A DNA stretch of 64,000 bases, taken from assembly GCF_900187855.1 (NCBI RefSeq), contig NZ_FYEG01000002.1:62001-126000 (forward strand). Direction: 5' to 3'. How positions within the stretch are numbered: position 1 is the first letter of the stretch; the number at the start of each line of letters is the position of its first letter. Positions 43,350 to 52,686 of the stretch are shown in pieces. Source of the stretch: Actinomyces minihominis. Its GTDB lineage: Bacteria; Actinomycetota; Actinomycetes; Actinomycetales; Actinomycetaceae. A program made the translations under genes and the position numbers. The notes below the pieces were generated by a model, which saw nothing but the letters and a program-made list of their open reading frames with translations, made no database searches and was not told the origin of the DNA.

Positions 43350-45176
43350 TTGGCAACAAAAACCAATCGTCCAGGCCGGACACTGCTCTCACTGCTCATC
43401 GCCGTCGCGGTTGCAGTGGGAGCATTGGTCGTCGGTCACTTCACCCAGGGGGCAGGTTTCACCCCGAAGCTCGCCCTCGATCTAGAGGGTGGCACCCAGG
43501 TCATCCTGACCCCCAAACTTGAGGCTGGTTCAGAGTCCCGTGCGGTGACCGCAGAGGACATGAATGAGGCCATCGCCATCATCCGCCAGCGTGTGGATGC
43601 TTCAGGCGTGGCAGAAGCCGAGATCTCCACCCTGGGATCCAACAACATCGTGGTCTCGATTCCCGGTGAAACCGATGAGTCCATCCTCAACCTGGTGCGA
43701 ACTTCAGCAACCATGCGTTTCCGCCCGGTGCTGCAGGTTCTCTCACCAACTGCACTTGATACCTCTCAGATTCCCCAGAGCGAGACCGAGCTGGCAGCGA
43801 TGACAGCTGAGGAGCTTGCCGACACTCTTGCCGATATCAACGGTGACGGAATCATCTCAGACGAGGTCGAGGGGACACCTGAGAACAACTCGGACACAGC
43901 CTGGGTAACCGAGGCCCTGACCAGGGATGCTCTACTTCTTGATTGCACCGACCCCGCCAACCTCGCGGGAGAGATCACCGATGATCCAGCCAAGGGCATG
44001 GTTGCCTGCAGTGTTGAGGGCGATACCAAGTACATTCTCGGTCCGGTCGACATTGAGGGTACCCACCTTAAGAGTGCCTCAGCAGGAATGGAAACCAATG
44101 CGGCCGGGCAGACCACCGGCCAGTACGCCATCTCGCTGGAACTCGATGGGGAAGGGACGAAGCTGTTCACCGAGGCATCGAACCGCCTCTACAACTTCTC
44201 TGCTACCGATCCGACACGAAACCGCTTCGCGGTTGTCCTCGACGGTAATGTCATCATTGCCCCGTCGATGAATGTCCCAATTACCGACGGACGAGCCAGC
44301 ATCACAGGTAACTTCACGGCGGCGGAAGCCATGGACCTGGCCAATCAGCTCCAGTTCGGTTCACTTCCACTGAACTTCGAAGTCCAATCTGAACAGCAGA
44401 TTTCAGCGACTCTCGGAGTCGATCACCTTGAGAAGGGTCTTTGGGCCGGTCTCATCGGACTGATCTTGGTCGTCCTCTACATGGCCTGGCAGTACCGCGG
44501 CCTCGCCCTTCTGTCAGCCGGATCCCTGGTTGTCGCCGCAGGTCTCACGTATCTGATCATCACTCTTCTTTCCTGGACTATGGGTTACCGCCTCTCACTT
44601 CCGGGCGTAGCGGGTTTGATCATCGCGGTGGGCATTACCGCGGACTCGTTCATCGTCTACTTCGAACGTGTTCGCGATGAGGTAAGAGACGGCCGCCCCC
44701 TCGATCTTGCCGTCGAAGAGGGATGGTCGCGTGCCAAGCGCACGCTGGTCATCTCTGACATGGTCAACCTCGTAGCCGCGGGCGTCCTCTACGTTCTTGC
44801 GGTCGGTGGGGTGCAGGGCTTCGCCTTCACCCTTGGTATAACCACGATTGTCGACCTCATTGTCGTCTTCCTGTTCACCCACCCGATGATGTCCCTGCTG
44901 GTGCGCACGAAGTTCTGGGGAGGTGGACACCGACTTTCAGGTCTGGATCCACAGCACCTCGGAGCAACGAACGCAGCCACCTACAGGGGGCGCCTCAACC
45001 TGGGTTCGGAAGGCCGGACTAAGCCACGGGGCGGCGCATCTGAAGCAACCACGGGATCCAATGCTCCTGCAGCACAGGATGACAACGGCAAGCAGCTGTC
45101 ACTTTCAGAACGTCGTCGACTCGCTGCCGTATCGCAGACGAATGAGGCAGATGCGGGGGAGTCAAGCAATGATTAG
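43350..45176 (+). CDS. secD: Protein translocase subunit SecD
   Basis: 608 residues: first membrane helix at about 10-30, a large extracytoplasmic P1 domain, then five helices from about residue 370 containing GVAGLIIAVGITADSFIVYFERVRDE. It uses the proton motive force to pull secreted proteins through SecYEG. The start is TTG 43350. The Asp/Ala-rich stretch at about 150-200 (DINGDGIISDEVEGTPENN) is an insertion typical of actinobacterial SecD. The C-terminal 80 residues are a hydrophilic tail. Confidence 0.95.
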   Translation: MATKTNRPGRTLLSLLIAVAVAVGALVVGHFTQGAGFTPKLALDLEGGTQVILTPKLEAGSESRAVTAEDMNEAIAIIRQRVDASGVAEAEISTLGSNNIVVSIPGETDESILNLVRTSATMRFRPVLQVLSPTALDTSQIPQSETELAAMTAEELADTLADINGDGIISDEVEGTPENNSDTAWVTEALTRDALLLDCTDPANLAGEITDDPAKGMVACSVEGDTKYILGPVDIEGTHLKSASAGMETNAAGQTTGQYAISLELDGEGTKLFTEASNRLYNFSATDPTRNRFAVVLDGNVIIAPSMNVPITDGRASITGNFTAAEAMDLANQLQFGSLPLNFEVQSEQQISATLGVDHLEKGLWAGLIGLILVVLYMAWQYRGLALLSAGSLVVAAGLTYLIITLLSWTMGYRLSLPGVAGLIIAVGITADSFIVYFERVRDEVRDGRPLDLAVEEGWSRAKRTLVISDMVNLVAAGVLYVLAVGGVQGFAFTLGITTIVDLIVVFLFTHPMMSLLVRTKFWGGGHRLSGLDPQHLGATNAATYRGRLNLGSEGRTKPRGGASEATTGSNAPAAQDDNGKQLSLSERRRLAAVSQTNEADAGESSND

Positions 45177-46260
45177 TTTTTCTCAGTGGGGTAATGAGCT
45201 CTACTCAGGCAAGCGTTCCTACAACATTGTTGGTCGGGGTAAGCGTTACCTGATGGTCGGCCTTTCGTTGATGGTCATCTCCATCATCTTGCTCGCGGCT
45301 CGTGGACTGAACCCATCGATTGAGTTCTCAGGTGGTAGCCAGTTCATCGTCACGGGTGCACCGGGAGCCAGCCAGAAGGTTGCCTACGACACGCTCGCCG
45401 CAGAGGGATTGAAAGAGAACATTCGTGTTTCATCGCTGGGTACGGACTCTATTCGGATCCAGACGCAAAGCCTGGATACCGCCCAGACGAAAACCCTGCG
45501 TGCTGATCTTGCCGATGCCTACGGGGTTGCCCCGGACGACGTGCAGACTAACTCGGTTGGCGCAACCTGGTCGCAGGACGTGACGAAGAAAGCCATTCAA
45601 TCGATTGTCATCTTCGTCCTCCTCGTGGCAGTAATCCTGACAATCTACTTCCGTTCATGGACGATGTCGGTAGCCGCTCTCGTTGCACTTGCCCACGACC
45701 TCGTCATCACCATCGGGTTCTTCGCCCTGGTCCAGGTCGAAGTCTCGCCCGCAACGGTTATCGGCTTCCTGACAATTCTTGGCTACTCGCTCTACGACAC
45801 CGTGGTGGTCTTCGATAAGGTTCGTGAGCTGACGGCTAACTTCCAGGAGCAGCGCCGCTACACATATGGGCAACTGGTTAACCTTGCGGTCAACCAGACC
45901 CTGGTTCGCTCCGTGAACACGTCTGTGGTGGCCCTTCTACCGGTTGGTTCCATTCTCTTCATAGGCTCGCTTCTGCTCGGCGCGGGAACCTTGACAGATA
46001 TCTCTCTGGCCCTGTTTGTCGGCATCGTCGTGGGCACATTCTCCTCGATCTTCATTGCTGCTCCTGTACTCTCAATGCTGCAGGGCAAACGGGAGAAGAC
46101 CCGGGCGATTGATACCGCGATCACCGAGGCGCGAAGCAAGACCGTCGAAGATGGTTCAAAACACCAGGACGAGGCCGTGGTGGTTGGAACTCGCAACTTA
46201 ACACCCGGCAGGCACCTCGGTCAGAGTGCTCAGCCAAAACGTAAGCGTAAGGGGAAGTAA
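45169..46260 (+). CDS. secF: Protein translocase subunit SecF
   Basis: 363 residues from ATG 45169 (MISFSQWGNELYSGKRSYNIVG) after GGGGA; it overlaps secD by 8 bases. Six helices, with the extracytoplasmic domain starting IEFSGGSQF and the conserved GYSLYDTVVVFDKVRE loop. Its stop overlaps the apt start (TAATGA). Confidence 0.95.
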   Translation: MISFSQWGNELYSGKRSYNIVGRGKRYLMVGLSLMVISIILLAARGLNPSIEFSGGSQFIVTGAPGASQKVAYDTLAAEGLKENIRVSSLGTDSIRIQTQSLDTAQTKTLRADLADAYGVAPDDVQTNSVGATWSQDVTKKAIQSIVIFVLLVAVILTIYFRSWTMSVAALVALAHDLVITIGFFALVQVEVSPATVIGFLTILGYSLYDTVVVFDKVRELTANFQEQRRYTYGQLVNLAVNQTLVRSVNTSVVALLPVGSILFIGSLLLGAGTLTDISLALFVGIVVGTFSSIFIAAPVLSMLQGKREKTRAIDTAITEARSKTVEDGSKHQDEAVVVGTRNLTPGRHLGQSAQPKRKRKGK

Positions 46261-46817
46261 TGACCACCTCTAAGGAAATTGCAGAGCGCGTTGAATCAGC
46301 CATTGGCCTGATTCCCGGGTTCCCCCAGGAGGGCGTCCTGTTCAGGGACATTACCCCCCTGATTGCTAACGGACCGGTCTTTGCAGAGCTCACCCATTAC
46401 CTAGCCGAGAAGTACCGCGGAAAGATCGACTATGTCGCGGGCCTTGAGTCAAGAGGTTTCATCCTCGCCGCGCCGATAGCGGCAGAGCTTGGTATCGGCA
46501 TGATCACGCTGCGCAAGGCCGGAAAGCTTCCGCCCCCTGTCGTCGGCATTGACTATGCCCTTGAGTACGGCACAGCGCGCCTCGAAGTGCGTCCTGAGAC
46601 CGTCCCGACCGGGGCAAGGGTCCTCATCGTTGATGACGTCCTCGCTACCGGTGGAACAGCCGCGGCATCCATCGCACTGATGGAACAGTCCGGCGCCAAT
46701 GTCGTGGGAATCTTCTTCCTTCTTGAACTGGTGGATCTCAATGGTCGCACCCAGATTGAGGACGAAGAAATTGACGTTCTGATCAAGGTTCATGAAACCG
46801 ACGAGGTAGGAGCCTAG
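46260..46817 (+). CDS. apt: Adenine phosphoribosyltransferase
   Basis: 185 residues. The PRPP-binding motif is VLIVDDVLATGGT (121-133), with the APRT-specific GLESRGFILAAPIA. It salvages adenine to AMP. It is located between secF and relA, a conserved actinobacterial order that joins purine salvage with (p)ppGpp metabolism. Confidence 0.96.
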   Translation: MTTSKEIAERVESAIGLIPGFPQEGVLFRDITPLIANGPVFAELTHYLAEKYRGKIDYVAGLESRGFILAAPIAAELGIGMITLRKAGKLPPPVVGIDYALEYGTARLEVRPETVPTGARVLIVDDVLATGGTAAASIALMEQSGANVVGIFFLLELVDLNGRTQIEDEEIDVLIKVHETDEVGA

Positions 46818-46838
46818 CACTAGGACTATCATGGCCAG

Positions 46839-49157
46839 ATGGAGGAAATCGAGGTAGTCGAAGGTCCCAAGGCAACACCGTCAGGTTCGTTAGTTCGATC
46901 CGGGTTGGCTTGGTTCTCTTCGCGCGGGCGCGCTGCAATTCCAGAGATTGAACCACTCATTAGAGCGGTCAAGGCGCACCACCCTCGTGCCAGTACGGCT
47001 GAGATAGAGCGGGCTTACAGAACCGCTGAGAAGTGGCATGAGGGGCAGTTCCGCAAGTCGGGTGAAGCATATGTGACTCACCCGGTTGCGGTCGCCACCA
47101 TTCTGGCTGAGATAGGCATGACCCCACCCACGTTGGTGGCAGCATTGCTTCACGACACGGTTGAGGACACCGGCTACACCCTTGAAGAGCTGTCTGCGGA
47201 CTTCGGTCCAGAAATAGCTGCGATGGTGGATGGGGTCACCAAGCTGGACCGCATCCGCTACGGGGATTCAGCTCAGTCTGAAACCCTGCGCAAGATGATT
47301 GTCGCGATGAGTCGCGACGTTCGGGTGCTTCTCATCAAACTCGGGGACCGCCTCCATAATGCGCGGACGTGGAAGTACGTCTCATCGGGCTCAGCGAAGA
47401 GCAAGGCCCGTGAAACCCTCGAGATCTATGCCCCCCTTGCGCACCGGCTGGGGATGAACACGATCAAATGGGAGCTTGAAGAGCTTTCATTCCAGACCCT
47501 GTACCCCGATATCTATGAAGAGATCGACCACCTCGTTAGCGAGCGCGCTCCTGAGCGTGACAAGTACCTGGACGATGTGCTGGGTCAACTCGAAGAAGAC
47601 CTTCGCCACGCCAAGATCAAAGGTGCTGTGACGGGACGCCCCAAGCACCACTACTCGATCTACCAGAAGATGATTGTCCGCGGTAAACAGTTCGACGACA
47701 TCTACGACCTGGTTGCTGTGCGTGTTCTGGTTGAGTCAGTAAAAGACTGCTACGCCGTGCTCGGGGCCGCACATGCGCGCTGGAACCCCATCCCGGGCCG
47801 CTTCAAAGATTACATCGCGATGCCGAAGTTCAACCTCTACCAGTCGTTGCACACCACGGTGATCGGTCCGGAGGGTCGTCCCGTCGAGCTGCAGATCCGC
47901 ACCAGAGAGATGCACGAGCGCGCAGAGTTCGGGGTTGCCGCGCACTGGCGCTACAAGCAGGCTCCGGGCACAGCTCAGCCTGAGTCTGACCGCATGTCGC
48001 CCAAGGAGCAGATGGACTGGGTCCGCCTTCTTGTTGAGATGGAAAAAGAGACGGGTGATCCAGAGGAGTTCCTCGACTCCCTCAGGTTTGAGATCGCCGG
48101 TGATGAGGTCTATGTCTTCACTCCCCGGGGCCAGGTCATTGTGTTGCCTCCCGGGTCGACACCGGTCGACTTTGCGTACTCCGTGCACACCGAGGTAGGA
48201 CACGGAACAGTGGGAGCCCGCGTCAATGGACGCCTTGTCGCCCTGGACACCAAACTGGAGTCCGGGGACATGGTTGAGATCATCACGGCTCAGCAGGGCA
48301 AGGGAATGCCCTCGCAGGACTGGTTGAAGTTTGTCGCCTCCTCTAGGGCAAAGTCGAAGATCAAGGCATGGTTCCAGCGCGAACGGCGCGAGGAAATGGT
48401 TGATCTTGGCCGTGGACACATTGCCAAGGCCATGAAGAAGCAGAATCTTCCCCTTCAGCGCCTCATGACGCACAGTGCGGTTCTTTCTGTGGCAACAGGT
48501 ATGGGGTTGAAAGATATCTCCGCCCTCTACGCCGCTGTAGGCGAGAATCATGTCTCAGCCCAGCATGTCGTCACCCGGCTGGTAGAGATCCTTGGTGGCG
48601 ACGCGGGGACCGAGGAAACCCTTGCCGAGGCGGTTACCCCTGGACTCGCCCGTCCCACCCTCAGCTCGAACCAGGGTGAGGCTGCGGTAACGGTCTCGGG
48701 TCTCTCTTCAAACGAAGTGTGGGTCAAGCTCGCGAGGTGTTGTAAGCCGGTACCCGGCGACGACATCATCGGGTTCATCACCAGGGGAGAGGGAGTCTCC
48801 ATTCATCAGAGCAACTGTGTGAATGCGCAGCATCTGATGAAAACCAACCCTGAACGAATGATTGACGTCAAGTGGGACGTCGACCAGTCCGGTAGCCAGT
48901 ATCTTGTTGAGGTCGAAATCAAAGCACTCAACCGCCCCGGCCTGCTCAATGAGTTGTCCAAGGTCTTCTCTGACCACAGGGTCGACATTATCTCCGGGAC
49001 GATGAACTCATCCGGTGACCAAATTGCAACCGCGCGTTTCACCTTCGGACTCCCTGGAGTTGGTTACCTGGATCAGGTCCTCAACAGTCTTCGGCGAGTT
49101 GACGGGGTGTTTGAGGCGTCTCGGGTTCTCGGAACTCTCCGGAGCTCCGACTCGTAA
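46839..49157 (+). CDS. relA: Bifunctional (p)ppGpp synthetase/hydrolase
   Basis: 772-residue long RSH protein: HD hydrolase domain (His81, His105-Asp106, and Glu109-Asp110 in LLHDTVEDTGY), synthetase domain (HYSIYQKMIVRGKQFDDIYD), TGS (VYVFTPRGQVIVLPPGSTPVDFAYSVHTE), a Cys-containing region (ARCCKPVPGDDIIGF) and a C-terminal ACT domain. Both catalytic halves look intact, so it both makes and degrades the alarmone. Confidence 0.96.
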   Translation: MEEIEVVEGPKATPSGSLVRSGLAWFSSRGRAAIPEIEPLIRAVKAHHPRASTAEIERAYRTAEKWHEGQFRKSGEAYVTHPVAVATILAEIGMTPPTLVAALLHDTVEDTGYTLEELSADFGPEIAAMVDGVTKLDRIRYGDSAQSETLRKMIVAMSRDVRVLLIKLGDRLHNARTWKYVSSGSAKSKARETLEIYAPLAHRLGMNTIKWELEELSFQTLYPDIYEEIDHLVSERAPERDKYLDDVLGQLEEDLRHAKIKGAVTGRPKHHYSIYQKMIVRGKQFDDIYDLVAVRVLVESVKDCYAVLGAAHARWNPIPGRFKDYIAMPKFNLYQSLHTTVIGPEGRPVELQIRTREMHERAEFGVAAHWRYKQAPGTAQPESDRMSPKEQMDWVRLLVEMEKETGDPEEFLDSLRFEIAGDEVYVFTPRGQVIVLPPGSTPVDFAYSVHTEVGHGTVGARVNGRLVALDTKLESGDMVEIITAQQGKGMPSQDWLKFVASSRAKSKIKAWFQRERREEMVDLGRGHIAKAMKKQNLPLQRLMTHSAVLSVATGMGLKDISALYAAVGENHVSAQHVVTRLVEILGGDAGTEETLAEAVTPGLARPTLSSNQGEAAVTVSGLSSNEVWVKLARCCKPVPGDDIIGFITRGEGVSIHQSNCVNAQHLMKTNPERMIDVKWDVDQSGSQYLVEVEIKALNRPGLLNELSKVFSDHRVDIISGTMNSSGDQIATARFTFGLPGVGYLDQVLNSLRRVDGVFEASRVLGTLRSSDS

Positions 49158-49342
49158 CCTCCGATTCCCGAACACTGTTTTTCATCCCCGATGGGTGGGA
49201 AAAACCGTTCCAACTCGATTCGGGATGCAAACGGGCTAACCGGCACCGTGAACTGCGCGCTAGTATGGCGTCTGTGTGGCTTTTACTCCACCCAACGCGC
49301 AAACGATCGCCAATCTACTTGGCCTAACTCTTGAGGATTTCT

Positions 49343-50650
49343 TTGACTGAGCAAGCAAAGCCCCAGGTACCTGAAGCAAACCAGCCCGCTGCTGAGAAGA
49401 ACGAGCCACAGCCTGTTTTGACAGTCGACTTCGGTTACACCGATGCCGCTGGCAATGTCTGGGTCAAAGACGGCGAGACGGATCGAATCATCGGGGCCTA
49501 CCCGGATGGCCTACCCGAAGATCCATTCGCCCTGTACACCCGTCGCTTCGAAGACCTCGTGGCCACAGCGAACCTCTTTGAGGCACGGATGCCCCAGTTG
49601 ACATCCAGGGACCTTGATTCGACTCTGAAGTCGCTTCGAGAGCAGGTCCAGATGCCATCGGCGATCGGCGATCTTCCGGCCCTTCGGGCCAGGGTCGAAG
49701 AGTTCGGTAAGCAGGTAGCGGAACGCAAGGAAGCACTACGCATCGAGCGCGCGGCCGCGAAAGAGACGATGCTGGCCGAACGCACAGCCCTTGTGGATGA
49801 GGCCGAGGCGATTGCAGCTCAGCCCGCTGAACGTACCCAGTGGAAGAACTCCGGCGCACGCCTCCGGGAGCTGCTCGATCAGTGGAAGCACCTCCAGCAG
49901 CAGGGTCCCCGCCTCGACAAGGCAGATGAGGATGCCCTCTGGAAGCGATTCTCTGCCGCCCGCACGACTTTTGATCGGGGACGCCGTCAGTACTTCTCGG
50001 CACTGGACCAGAGGCAGTCTGATACGAAGGCTACCAAGGAGCGGCTTATCGCCGAGGCTGAAGCTCTGCAGAACTCCACCGCGTGGCGTGACACCGCCGC
50101 AAAGTACAGGGACCTAATGGCCCAGTGGAAACAGGCCGGTCGCGCCTCCCGTAAGGAAGACGATGCCCTCTGGGCAAGGTTCCGGGCAGCACAGCAGGTG
50201 TTTTTCGATTCACGGCGGAGCTTTGAGGCCGCGGTTGACGAAGAGTTCGGAGCAAATCTCGTCCTCAAGGAAGAGCTTGCACTTCAGGCTGAGGCCCTCT
50301 TGCCCATCACCGATATTCCCGCCACCAAGAAGGCCCTCGGAGACATTCAGGAAAAGTGGGAGAGCATCGGCCAGGTCCCCTCTCGGGATCTGGGACGGAT
50401 CGAAGGTCGCCTTCGTGCGGTAGAGCGTGAGCTACGCGAAGCTGAGCAGAAGGAATGGCAGAAGTCGAACCCTGAGACTCGGGCGCGCGCCGGAAGCATG
50501 CTCGCCCAGCTCGAGGCTTCAATCGCAGAGCTGACGGCCACCAAGGCCGCCGCTGAGGCAGCCGGTGACAAGAAGCTGGCGGAAGAGACTGATAGTGCCC
50601 TCAAGGTCAAGGTTCTTTGGCTTGAGCAGATCCAGTCTTCAATCGAGTAG
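49343..50650 (+). CDS. DUF349 domain protein
   Basis: 435 residues from TTG 49343, with GAGGA five bases upstream; a TTG four codons earlier is less well placed. It has three to four repeats of the helical DUF349 unit, each with a W-K or W-R core (RTQWKNSGARLRELLDQWKH; STAWRDTAAKYRDLMAQWKQ; LWARFRAAQQVFFDSRR), and a strongly charged coiled-coil character. Cytosolic; function not established. It directly abuts the MBL gene. Confidence 0.87.
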   Translation: MTEQAKPQVPEANQPAAEKNEPQPVLTVDFGYTDAAGNVWVKDGETDRIIGAYPDGLPEDPFALYTRRFEDLVATANLFEARMPQLTSRDLDSTLKSLREQVQMPSAIGDLPALRARVEEFGKQVAERKEALRIERAAAKETMLAERTALVDEAEAIAAQPAERTQWKNSGARLRELLDQWKHLQQQGPRLDKADEDALWKRFSAARTTFDRGRRQYFSALDQRQSDTKATKERLIAEAEALQNSTAWRDTAAKYRDLMAQWKQAGRASRKEDDALWARFRAAQQVFFDSRRSFEAAVDEEFGANLVLKEELALQAEALLPITDIPATKKALGDIQEKWESIGQVPSRDLGRIEGRLRAVERELREAEQKEWQKSNPETRARAGSMLAQLEASIAELTATKAAAEAAGDKKLAEETDSALKVKVLWLEQIQSSIE

Positions 50651-51328
50651 GTGCTAAAGCCATTGCGTATTGAAGTAGTCCCAGCATCACTGTTCGATGC
50701 GAACTGCTACGTCATGTGGTTGAACGGCGGCCAGGAGGCACTGGTTGTGGATCCTGGCCCCGGCACAACCTCCGGCGTAGAGGCGATCCTCGAACGTGAA
50801 GGGTTGAGGGTCGGAGGGGTCCTCCTGACCCACGGTCATGTTGACCATGTCTGGGAGGCTGCGGCTGTGGCAGGGGAGAGGCCGGTCTACATTCCTGAGC
50901 CCGATGTTGCCCTCATCGATGACCCCATCTCACGCCTGGAAATGAGGGCATCGGCGCTTGGCCTGGGCGAGTGGTCTTACCCGGCCGATGTCCGTCCCCT
51001 TGGCTCCGAGACCTTTAGTCCCATTGAGGGTTTGACGATGAGGGTGGTTCCTGCTCCCGGTCATTCTCCGGGCTCATCGATCTTTCTCTTCAGCCCAACT
51101 GCCGCCGAAGCTCCGATGGCTCTTTCCGGTGACGTAATCTTTGCCGGCTCTGTGGGCAGAAGCGATCTGCCAGGAGGGGATGATGCGGTGATGCAAGAGA
51201 CTTTGCGAACCCTGGCGGATGTCCTCGACCCGGCCACACTCCTGCTGCCCGGACACGGTCCGCAGACCCGCTGGGGAACCGAACTGCAGTCCAATCCATT
51301 TGTGCTTCGCGCTAGGCGTCGCCGCTAG
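50651..51328 (+). CDS. MBL-fold hydrolase (glyoxalase II-like)
   Basis: 225-residue metallo-beta-lactamase-fold protein with the metal motif THGHVDH (His61, His63, Asp65, His66), then APGHSPGS and a final LLPGHGPQT. Such enzymes cleave thioesters or related bonds; the substrate is unknown. The start GTG is the base right after the upstream stop, suggesting coupling. Confidence 0.88.
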   Translation: MLKPLRIEVVPASLFDANCYVMWLNGGQEALVVDPGPGTTSGVEAILEREGLRVGGVLLTHGHVDHVWEAAAVAGERPVYIPEPDVALIDDPISRLEMRASALGLGEWSYPADVRPLGSETFSPIEGLTMRVVPAPGHSPGSSIFLFSPTAAEAPMALSGDVIFAGSVGRSDLPGGDDAVMQETLRTLADVLDPATLLLPGHGPQTRWGTELQSNPFVLRARRRR

Positions 51329-51346
51329 GTTAACGGAAGAGTTGTC

Positions 51347-52648
51347 TTGAGCAAGAAGTCGATCTCCGGGTTTCCCGAACTGCTCCCTGCCGAGCGGGCC
51401 ACCGAAGCACTGGTTGAGGACCGTCTGCGCGCAGTGTTTGAACTTCACGGTTTTGCTGGCATCCAGACCCGTTCCGTCGAGCCACTTATCGCGCTGGAAG
51501 CAAAGGGAGAAACTTCAAAGGAAGTCTATGTTCTGCAACGCCTCCAGTCGGCGCGAGCAGGTGGACCCATTGCTCTGCGAAGCGACACCCTGGGACTGCA
51601 CTTTGACCTTACGGTTCCGCTGGCACGGTACGTGCTGGCGAACTCTAACTCTCTCACCTTCCCGTTCAAGCGATACCAGATCCAGAAGGTGTGGCGCGGG
51701 GAGCGTCCTCAAGAGGGCCGTTTCCGTGAGTTCACCCAGGCCGATATCGACATCGTCGGGCAGGGAGATCTTGCGCTCCACCATGAGATTGAAGCAGCCG
51801 AAGTCATGCTTGATGCGCTGGGTTCACTTGACATTGGCCCTGTCCTGATGGAGATCAACAATCGCCACCTTCTCCAGGGAATTGTAGAGTCCGCTGGAAT
51901 TTCGGACTTTGAGGGCACTCTTCGCGCTCTCGATAAGTTCGACAAGATCGGCGCTGAGGGTGTTGCCAGGGAACTTGGGGAAATGGGTCTCAACCCAGCC
52001 CAGATTAACGTCCTCATCAAGACCGCAGAGATTAGCGTTCAGACCGGGCGTGAGCTTCGTGAGCGGGTCGGGGAGCTGAACCTCGACCAGGCCCCTATCG
52101 AACGCGGCCTCGAAGAGCTCTCCGAAGTTCTTGATCACCTGCAGGACTACGCTCCCGGACAGGTCCGTGCATCGCTCCGCATCGCTCGTGGTCTCGATTA
52201 CTACACCGGTACCGTCTACGAGACGGTGATCCCGGGGTACGAGGGTTTTGGATCAGTTTGCTCCGGCGGTCGTTACGATCAGCTTGTCTCCGATGGGCGC
52301 CGCACATTCCCGGGTGTGGGGCTCTCAATCGGAGTCTCCAGGCTGGTTGCCCTGCTCCTTTCGCAGGGGATCCTGCAGCCCGGTCCCGCCAGTCCAGCCC
52401 AGGTCCTAGTGGCTGTTTCCGACGAGGGAGCACGGGACCAGTCCGTCTCGGTCGCCCGCGATCTGCGTCGACGAGGAATCTCCGCTGAAGTTTCACCAAA
52501 TGCTCAGAAGTTCGGCAAGCAGATTCGTTTCGCCGACCGCCGGGGCATCAGGAACGTCTGGTTTATTGCCGAGGACGGCTCCCACTCCGTGAAGGATATA
52601 GTTTCGGGCGAGCAGGTGGACGCAGATCCGAAGACCTGGGTTCCCTAA
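51347..52648 (+). CDS. hisS: Histidine-tRNA ligase
   Basis: 433-residue class II synthetase: motif 2 region RYQIQKVWRGERPQEGRFREF, the HisRS signature ARGLDYYTGTVYE, GSVCSGGRYDQL, and a C-terminal anticodon-binding domain (VLVAVSDEGARDQS). The start is TTG 51347. It converges with the helicase gene with 38 bases between the stops. Confidence 0.96.
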   Translation: MSKKSISGFPELLPAERATEALVEDRLRAVFELHGFAGIQTRSVEPLIALEAKGETSKEVYVLQRLQSARAGGPIALRSDTLGLHFDLTVPLARYVLANSNSLTFPFKRYQIQKVWRGERPQEGRFREFTQADIDIVGQGDLALHHEIEAAEVMLDALGSLDIGPVLMEINNRHLLQGIVESAGISDFEGTLRALDKFDKIGAEGVARELGEMGLNPAQINVLIKTAEISVQTGRELRERVGELNLDQAPIERGLEELSEVLDHLQDYAPGQVRASLRIARGLDYYTGTVYETVIPGYEGFGSVCSGGRYDQLVSDGRRTFPGVGLSIGVSRLVALLLSQGILQPGPASPAQVLVAVSDEGARDQSVSVARDLRRRGISAEVSPNAQKFGKQIRFADRRGIRNVWFIAEDGSHSVKDIVSGEQVDADPKTWVP

Positions 52649-52686
52649 CTCGCCCGAAGCTAACGCCGTGCTTGCGGCAGATGTGC

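Noticed and set aside
47736-48551. 271-residue - strand frame inside relA
   Set aside because: relA is intact and collinear with its family; the opposite frame shows no known motif and no ribosome site.
49177-49203. Terminator-like TTTTTC...GGAAAAA repeat after relA
   Set aside because: The arms pair only partly and lack a GC-rich core, so I do not call it.
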